From positions 1 to 10,262 of the forward strand of contig CAKQSF010000036.1 of the NCBI GenBank assembly GCA_934272845.1: DNA of 10,262 nucleotides, in the 5' to 3' direction. This document shows positions 5,928 through 10,262 of the stretch, piece after piece (position 1 is the stretch's first letter; each line of letters opens with the position of its first letter). The notes under the pieces were generated by a model. The model did no database searches and had not been told where the DNA came from. It was given only the letters and a program-made list of their open reading frames with translations. Both the position numbers and the translations under genes were made by a program. Origin of the DNA: an uncultured Prevotella sp. (GTDB taxonomy: Bacteria; Bacteroidota; Bacteroidia; Bacteroidales; Bacteroidaceae).

Positions 5928-8654
5928 TTACTTTTGTTTCTTCAAATCGGCAATTGTCTGCTCCAACGCAGCAATCTTCTCCAAAGAGTCTTTTTCTTTC
6001 TTACGCTCAAGCGCAACGACTGCCTCTGGTGCATTAGCCACAAAGCGTTCGTTAGAGAGTTTCTTCTGCACTCCTGCAACAAAGCCCTTTAAGTGCTTCA
6101 GTTCTGCCTCTGCCTTTGCTATCTCTGCCTCAACATCGATAAGGTCGCCGAGCGGTATAGCAAACTCACGTGTGCCTATCATGAAGGTACTTGAGCCTTC
6201 ACTCTTCTGTGCTACGTAAGCTATCTCTGACAGACCTGCCATCTTTTCAACAAGGGCGCCAAGTGAAGGACATTTCGTTACAACATCATCACCATCGCCT
6301 GCAACTACAACCTCCAGTTTCAGTGGCTCACGAGGAGCGATATTCTTACTCTGTCTTACGCCACGAACGCCTGAGATTACCTGCTTCATTTCTTCTATCT
6401 TAGCAAGCACCTTCTTCTCTTCCTCTGTAGGAGCATCAAGGCTGAATACTGACACCATGAGTGACTCACCTTCCTTACGCTCTGCGATGTGCTGCCACAG
6501 TTCTTCCGTAATAAACGGCATGAATGGATGTATGATATGCAACAGTTTGTCGAAGATGTCGAGTGTTGCCTCTAATGTAGCCTTGTCGATAGGAGCCTGA
6601 TATGCTGGCTTTATCATTTCGAGATACCAACCAGAGAACTCATCGGTAAAGAGTTTGAACGCAGCCATCAATGCCTCGTTAAGACGATACTTTGAGTAAT
6701 CGTCGTTTATCTCTGCGTAACAAGCCTTTATCTTAGCGTTCATCCACACTATGCTCTTCTTGTTTGCCTCAGGCTGCTCTATATCTGCTACCTGCCATCC
6801 CTGTACGAGGCGGAAAGCATTCCATATCTTGTTACAGAACGCCATGCCCTGCTGACATAGTGACTCATCAAAGAGGATATCATTACCTGCTGGTGCTGCA
6901 AGGAGCATACCCATACGCACGCCATCAGCGCCATACTTATCGATCAGTCCGATTGGGTCTGGTGAGTTACCAAGCTGCTTTGACATCTTGCGTCCGAGGT
7001 TATCACGCACAATACCTGTAAAGTATACATTGCGGAATGGTACATTCTTCATGTACTCCTCGCCTGCCATAATCATACGTGCCACCCAGAAGAAGATGAT
7101 ATCTGGACCTGTTACGAGGTCACAAGTTGGGTAATAGTAGTTTATCTCCTCATTACCTGGGTTGTTTATTCCATCGAACAATGACACTGGCCACAGCCAT
7201 GAAGAGAACCATGTGTCAAGGGCGTCTTCGTCGTGACGAAGGTCGTCAATGGTCAACTCTGGCATATTGTACTTAGCGCGCGCCTTCTCGAGTGCCTCTT
7301 CCTTTGACAACGCAACGACAAAACGCTCTTCCTCGCCTTCTACTGTTGGCAGATAGTAGGCTGGTATGCGATGTCCCCACCACAACTGACGTGAGATACA
7401 CCAATCCTGTATATTCTCCAGCCAGTTCTTGTATGTAGTAACATACTTTGAAGGATAGAACTTTATCTCGCCATTGAGTACTGGTGGCAATGCTATGTCA
7501 GCGAAATGCTGCATTGACAGGAACCACTGCATGCAGAGGCGTGGCTCTACTGCAGTATCGGGGTTACGCTCTGAGTAACCTACCTTATTGTCATAGTCTT
7601 CTATCTTCTCCAACAACTGTGCTGCATCGAGGTCTTTCGCTATCTGCTTACGCACGTCCATACGGTCCATACCTACGTACATTCCTGCTGCTTCTGAGAT
7701 AGTACCGTTAGCATTAAAGATGTCGATAGTCTCCAGATTGTGTATCTTGCCGAGGTTATAGTCGTTTACGTCATGTGCTGGCGTCACCTTCAAACAGCCT
7801 GTACCAAACTCGATGTCAACGTAACGGTCTTCTATTACAGGTATCTCTCTGCCTACCAATGGCACGATTACCTTGTGTCCCTTCAGCCACTGGTTCTTTG
7901 GGTCCTTAGGGTTGATACACATTGCGGTATCGCCCATTATCGTCTCCGGACGTGTTGTAGCAACTACTGCATAATATCCCTTCTCGTCCTTATGCAGCAC
8001 CTCGCCTTCTTCGCCTGTTGGCTTTACGGCTTCTTGGTCTACTACATAATACTTCAGATAATAGAGTTTTGACTTTTCCTCGCGATATACTACCTCCTCT
8101 GTTGAGAGTGCGGTCTGCGCCTTTGGATCCCAGTTTATCATGCGGAGTCCACGGTATATCAAGCCCTTATCATAGAGGTCTACGAACACCTTGAGTACTG
8201 ACTCTGAGCGCTTCTCGTCCATGGTGAACGCTGTACGGTCCCAATCGCATGACGCACCGAGACGACGCAGTTGCTTCAATATTATGCCGCCATGCTCGTG
8301 TGTCCAGTCCCATGCGTGCTTCAAGAACTCGTCGCGTGTAAGGTCAAGTTTGCGTATTCCCTGGTCAGCAAGTCTCTTCACTACTTTTGCTTCTGTAGCG
8401 ATAGAGGCATGGTCTGTACCTGGCACCCAACAAGCATTCTTACCATCAAGACGTGCCTTACGCACCAGAATGTCCTGAATGGTCTCATTAAGCATGTGTC
8501 CCATGTGCAACACACCTGTCACATTTGGTGGAGGTATAACCACCGTGAAAGGCTCTCTGCCGTCGGGTTTACTTGAAAAGAGTTTGTTGTCTACCCAATA
8601 TTGGTACCACTTTGTCTCTACATTCTGTGGTGAATATTTACTTGCAAGTTCCAT
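5928..8654 (-). CDS. valS: Valyl-tRNA synthetase
   Basis: This 908-residue class I enzyme charges tRNA-Val with valine and edits misactivated threonine. The N-terminal catalytic core has [13 protein letters not shown] (41-53), containing the HIGH signature as [14 protein letters not shown] (79-88) follows. The inserted editing domain (about 195-350) carries [12 protein letters not shown] (233-244) and [12 protein letters not shown] (289-300). The second half of the core has [17 protein letters not shown] (418-434) and the KMSKS-type loop as KMSKQ (556-560), in [14 protein letters not shown]. An anticodon-binding helical domain follows, and the C-terminal 70 or so residues are Lys/Glu/Ala-rich with coiled-coil character, as in other ValRS tRNA-binding arms. 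The length is normal. The ATG at 8654 is used because the upstream sequence is a promoter region. The gene has its own promoter at 8712-8743. No T-box-like leader is evident; the leader is only about 50 bases. Confidence 0.98.
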   Translation of the reverse strand: MELASKYSPQNVETKWYQYWVDNKLFSSKPDGREPFTVVIPPPNVTGVLHMGHMLNETIQDILVRKARLDGKNACWVPGTDHASIATEAKVVKRLADQGIRKLDLTRDEFLKHAWDWTHEHGGIILKQLRRLGASCDWDRTAFTMDEKRSESVLKVFVDLYDKGLIYRGLRMINWDPKAQTALSTEEVVYREEKSKLYYLKYYVVDQEAVKPTGEEGEVLHKDEKGYYAVVATTRPETIMGDTAMCINPKDPKNQWLKGHKVIVPLVGREIPVIEDRYVDIEFGTGCLKVTPAHDVNDYNLGKIHNLETIDIFNANGTISEAAGMYVGMDRMDVRKQIAKDLDAAQLLEKIEDYDNKVGYSERNPDTAVEPRLCMQWFLSMQHFADIALPPVLNGEIKFYPSKYVTTYKNWLENIQDWCISRQLWWGHRIPAYYLPTVEGEEERFVVALSKEEALEKARAKYNMPELTIDDLRHDEDALDTWFSSWLWPVSLFDGINNPGNEEINYYYPTCDLVTGPDIIFFWVARMIMAGEEYMKNVPFRNVYFTGIVRDNLGRKMSKQLGNSPDPIGLIDKYGADGVRMGMLLAAPAGNDILFDESLCQQGMAFCNKIWNAFRLVQGWQVADIEQPEANKKSIVWMNAKIKACYAEINDDYSKYRLNEALMAAFKLFTDEFSGWYLEMIKPAYQAPIDKATLEATLDIFDKLLHIIHPFMPFITEELWQHIAERKEGESLMVSVFSLDAPTEEEKKVLAKIEEMKQVISGVRGVRQSKNIAPREPLKLEVVVAGDGDDVVTKCPSLGALVEKMAGLSEIAYVAQKSEGSSTFMIGTREFAIPLGDLIDVEAEIAKAEAELKHLKGFVAGVQKKLSNERFVANAPEAVVALERKKEKDSLEKIAALEQTIADLKKQK

Positions 8655-8711
8655 ATTTTATCTTATATACTTATATTCTATATATTTCTTCGCATTTTCG
8701 CTTATAAGTCG

Positions 8712-8743
8712 CAAAGTTACTATATTTTTTTTACACTTACAAA
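8712..8743 (-). promoter_or_regulatory. Predicted Bacteroidetes-type promoter of valS
   Basis: On the minus strand TTTG (8743-8740) is followed after 20 bases by TAACTTTG (8719-8712), an exact match to both boxes of the Bacteroidetes promoter consensus. Transcription would begin near 8705, about 50 bases before the valS ATG. This is the best promoter match in the window. Confidence 0.75.
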
Positions 8744-8766
8744 TTTTTGGTTATTTGTTTGGCATA

Positions 8767-8977
8767 TTTCCTAAATTTACCATTATGAACCATTTTAACA
8801 CACAGGTCACATAACTACCTCTATATAAGCCTAATACATTTTTTCTACATCTCAACAATCAAAACACCTGGTAATCACGCCCAAATTGCCTCGTAATCAC
8901 ATAGTGTTCGTAACGCAAATAAGCCCTAATCGCACTACAATTAGGGCTTATTTACATCGTTTCCGAAATTTACCATT
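8767..8977. repeat. Pair of 18-base direct repeats
   Basis: TTTCCTAAATTTACCATT (8767-8784) recurs as TTTCCGAAATTTACCATT (8960-8977), 17 of 18 identical and in the same orientation, 193 bases apart. They bracket the hairpin and the GTAAT motifs. The right copy continues into TTACCATTTTTAC (8970-8982), a 13-base string that also occurs just after the uxaB stop at 2079-2091. The meaning is unknown. Confidence 0.6.
8917..8953. terminator. Bidirectional-type hairpin downstream of the glucosaminidase gene
   Basis: AAATAAGCCCTAA (8917-8929) and TTAGGGCTTATTT (8941-8953) form a perfect 13-bp stem with an 11-base loop and a GC-rich centre. On the minus strand it lies 50 bases after the glucosaminidase stop. 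The stem ends in TTATTT, a modest U-tract, which suits a rho-independent terminator. Confidence 0.65.
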
Positions 8978-9002
8978 TTTACGCCTTTACGGTTACGCCC
9001 CA

Positions 9003-9911
9003 CTAATACACCTTAAGGCGGTCTCCAACCCTCGGCGTATAGTCTGGCGAAAGTTTATTTTTCTTATATAAATTCTTTAATCTTATGCCATATTTCTGCG
9101 CTATGCTATACATGCTCTCTCCCGCCATTATCACATGAGGTTTACGCTTATATACCTTTTCCGCACTACTACGTTTTTTCTTTAGATATACAATATCGCC
9201 ACTTTCCAAACGGTCTTTCTTTCCTCTTTCATTATAACGCGCCAGTTTTCGTGCACTCACTCCGAACTCCTTACCTATCGAAGCAAAAGTATCTCCATCG
9301 CGCGCCACCACAAAATAGTTTTTATTTCGATAATCTATCCTGTGTCCACCTACAGCATCTGCCAACGTTCCCTCATGCCGTGCAAGGAAGCGATCGTATT
9401 TTTTTTCCCTGTCATAATTATACAGTTTATACGTCTCTATAATATCTATCAGTCTGCTGGCATACTGAGGATTTGTAGCATAGCCACAGGCTTTCAGTCC
9501 TCTTGCCCAACCTTTATAGTCAGTACGCTTCAACTGAAACAAAGATGAATATCGGGGTCTTTTCAAAAAAACGCTATGGTCCTCATAACTACCTCGCGCA
9601 TTATCATATACACGGAAGCACTCATTCTTCGCGTCATCATCCCTACGCATTGACGCCCCAGTCCAGTCATGACACTTTATTCCGAAATGATTATTTCCCC
9701 TCGTAGCAAGCGTACTCCGCCCTGCCCCACTTTCTAACAGCCCCTGAGCCAGGGTAACGGAAGCAGGTATATCATGTTTCAGCATCTGCTCTATGGCTAT
9801 ATCCTTATATTTATAAATATAATCCCAATAGACAGCATTCTGTCTTAGTTGCGAAAACGCATTCTGCCCTAAGACCACCAGAAAAAAAATGATATATAGA
9901 AGTCTCACCAT
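9003..9911 (-). CDS. Secreted GH73-type glucosaminidase with two LysM domains
   Basis: This is a predicted peptidoglycan hydrolase (N-acetylglucosaminidase family, GH73) of 302 residues. A signal peptide is likely at 1-20: MVR, a hydrophobic run LLYIIFFLVVLG, then a cut after NAFS. The catalytic domain spans about 30-165. It has PASVTLAQGLLESGAGRS (49-66) with the likely catalytic E60, then NNHFGIKCHDWTG (73-85), SYEDHSVFLKRPRYSSLF (108-125) and GWARGLKACGYATNPQY (134-150). Two LysM peptidoglycan-binding repeats follow, at about 198-243 (NYFVVARDGDTFASIGKEFGVS region) and 258-302 (HVIMAGESMYSIAQKYGI region). The protein would act in the periplasm or at the outer membrane in cell-wall turnover or division. 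The ATG at 9911 lies only 18 bases after the tRNA terminator hairpin, so its promoter is unclear. Confidence 0.92.
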   Translation of the reverse strand: MVRLLYIIFFLVVLGQNAFSQLRQNAVYWDYIYKYKDIAIEQMLKHDIPASVTLAQGLLESGAGRSTLATRGNNHFGIKCHDWTGASMRRDDDAKNECFRVYDNARGSYEDHSVFLKRPRYSSLFQLKRTDYKGWARGLKACGYATNPQYASRLIDIIETYKLYNYDREKKYDRFLARHEGTLADAVGGHRIDYRNKNYFVVARDGDTFASIGKEFGVSARKLARYNERGKKDRLESGDIVYLKKKRSSAEKVYKRKPHVIMAGESMYSIAQKYGIRLKNLYKKNKLSPDYTPRVGDRLKVY

Positions 9912-9929
9912 ATTGTTCAGAAAAGAATA

Positions 9930-9960
9930 AAGGCGATGTTCGTATATTGAACATCGCCTT
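9930..9960 (-). terminator. Terminator of the tRNA cluster
   Basis: AAGGCGATGTTC (9930-9941) and GAACATCGCCTT (9949-9960) form a perfect 12-bp stem with a 7-base loop. On the minus strand it lies 9 bases after the last tRNA-Glu and is followed by TATTCTTTTC, a U-rich tail. The opposite strand also has a T-run (GTCTTTTTG), but no plus-strand gene leads into it. Confidence 0.75.
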
Positions 9961-9969
9961 GTCTTTTTG

Positions 9970-10041
9970 TAGTGGATAGGGGATTCGAACCCCTATGGCA
10001 AGATTGAGAATCTTGAATCCTAACCCTTAGATGAATCCACC
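9970..10041 (-). tRNA. tRNA-Glu (anticodon CTC), copy 1
   Basis: The 72-base gene folds as a normal cloverleaf. The acceptor GGTGGAT pairs with ATCCACT (G1-U72 wobble) and the discriminator is A. The D-arm is ATCTAAGGGTTAGGAT. The anticodon stem CAAGA/TCTTG encloses the loop TTCTCAA, so the anticodon is CTC, reading GAG. The T-arm is AGGGG-TTCGAAT-CCCCT. CCA is not encoded. It is identical to the copy at 10077-10148. Confidence 0.93.
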
Positions 10042-10076
10042 CTACTGGTTATTTACCTTTCTCTCTTTTCTTTTGG

Positions 10077-10148
10077 TAGTGGATAGGGGATTCGAACCCC
10101 TATGGCAAGATTGAGAATCTTGAATCCTAACCCTTAGATGAATCCACC
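10077..10148 (-). tRNA. tRNA-Glu (anticodon CTC), copy 2
   Basis: This copy is base-for-base identical to the tRNA-Glu at 9970-10041, from which a 35-base A/T-rich spacer separates it. It is probably processed from a single tRNA-Ser-Glu-Glu transcript running leftward to the terminator at 9930-9960. Confidence 0.93.
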
Positions 10149-10187
10149 GCAGAGAGTTTATTTATGATTACCGAGAAAAGAAAGGTG

Positions 10188-10262
10188 CGGAAGGTGGGGG
10201 ATTCGAACCCCCGGTACGGTAACCCGCACGTCAGTTTAGCAAACTGGTGGTTTCAGCCACTC
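10188..10262 (-). tRNA. tRNA-Ser (anticodon GCT), 5' end outside the window
   Basis: Visible on the minus strand are part of the D-arm (GAGTGGCTGAAA), the anticodon loop TTGCTAA with anticodon GCT, and a long variable arm (GTGCGG-GTTA-CCGTAC) typical of class II serine tRNAs. The T-arm GGGGG-TTCGAAT-CCCCC, the 3' acceptor strand ACCTTCC and discriminator G follow. Roughly the first dozen bases lie past the window edge. The anticodon stem closes with a C-A mismatch at the 27-43 position. It reads AGC/AGU. Confidence 0.9.

Larger units (their letters stand above)
8655..9002. other. 348-base intergenic region between valS and the glucosaminidase gene
   Basis: No credible gene lies here. From right to left it holds the 3' flank of the glucosaminidase gene, a 13-bp hairpin (8917-8953), two or three GTAAT-centred motifs (8861-8915), an 18-base direct repeat that brackets the middle (8767-8784 and 8960-8977) and the valS promoter (8712-8743). 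The stretch 8785-8860 is A/T-rich and featureless to my eye. Confidence 0.7.

Noticed and set aside
6975..6995. KMSKQ instead of KMSKS in ValRS as a sign of altered activity
   Set aside because: The two lysines that matter are kept, and from memory this variant occurs in other Bacteroidetes ValRS proteins, so it is not unusual.
9970..10262. tRNA cluster as an integration site with an adjacent genomic island
   Set aside because: No integrase, no partial tRNA copy serving as an attachment repeat and no atypical genes are seen; the second tRNA-Glu is a full-length intact duplicate.

Overview
The window reads as chromosome from a member of the Bacteroidales, most likely a Prevotella-like genus. 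The evidence is the gap, valS and two-domain hisB sequences, the poor Shine-Dalgarno signals, and several promoters of the Bacteroidetes type (TTTG-like −33 box, about 20 bases, then TAnnTTTG). I see no phage, transposase, CRISPR array, toxin-antitoxin or defence genes. Nearly everything is housekeeping, and I found no convincing new multi-gene system.

Layout from left to right: the 5' part of gap (glyceraldehyde-3-phosphate dehydrogenase, minus strand, cut by the window edge) is divergent from mscL (large mechanosensitive channel, plus strand, the only plus-strand gene). mscL converges on a DUF2400/TIGR02757 family gene (minus). That gene is preceded by five tandem copies of a degenerate 22-base repeat and by the terminator of uxaB (tagaturonate reductase, minus). 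Upstream of uxaB lies a pair consisting of an unrecognised six-segment membrane protein followed, five bases later, by hisB (both minus). Upstream of these is valS (valyl-tRNA synthetase, minus) with a clear promoter. After a 348-base intergenic region holding repeats and a 13-bp hairpin come a secreted GH73 glucosaminidase with two LysM domains (minus), two identical tRNA-Glu(CTC) genes and a partial tRNA-Ser(GCT), all minus.

The genes serve separate purposes: glycolysis (gap), osmotic protection (mscL), hexuronate catabolism (uxaB), histidine synthesis (hisB), translation (valS and the tRNAs) and cell-wall turnover (the glucosaminidase). The only tightly packed pair is membrane protein plus hisB. 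The parts most worth a second look are non-coding: the 22-base repeat array abutting the start of the DUF2400 gene, a 14-base direct repeat over the uxaB promoter, the back-to-back gap/mscL promoters, a hairpin that contains the hisB stop codon, and an 18-base direct repeat in the region downstream of the glucosaminidase gene.
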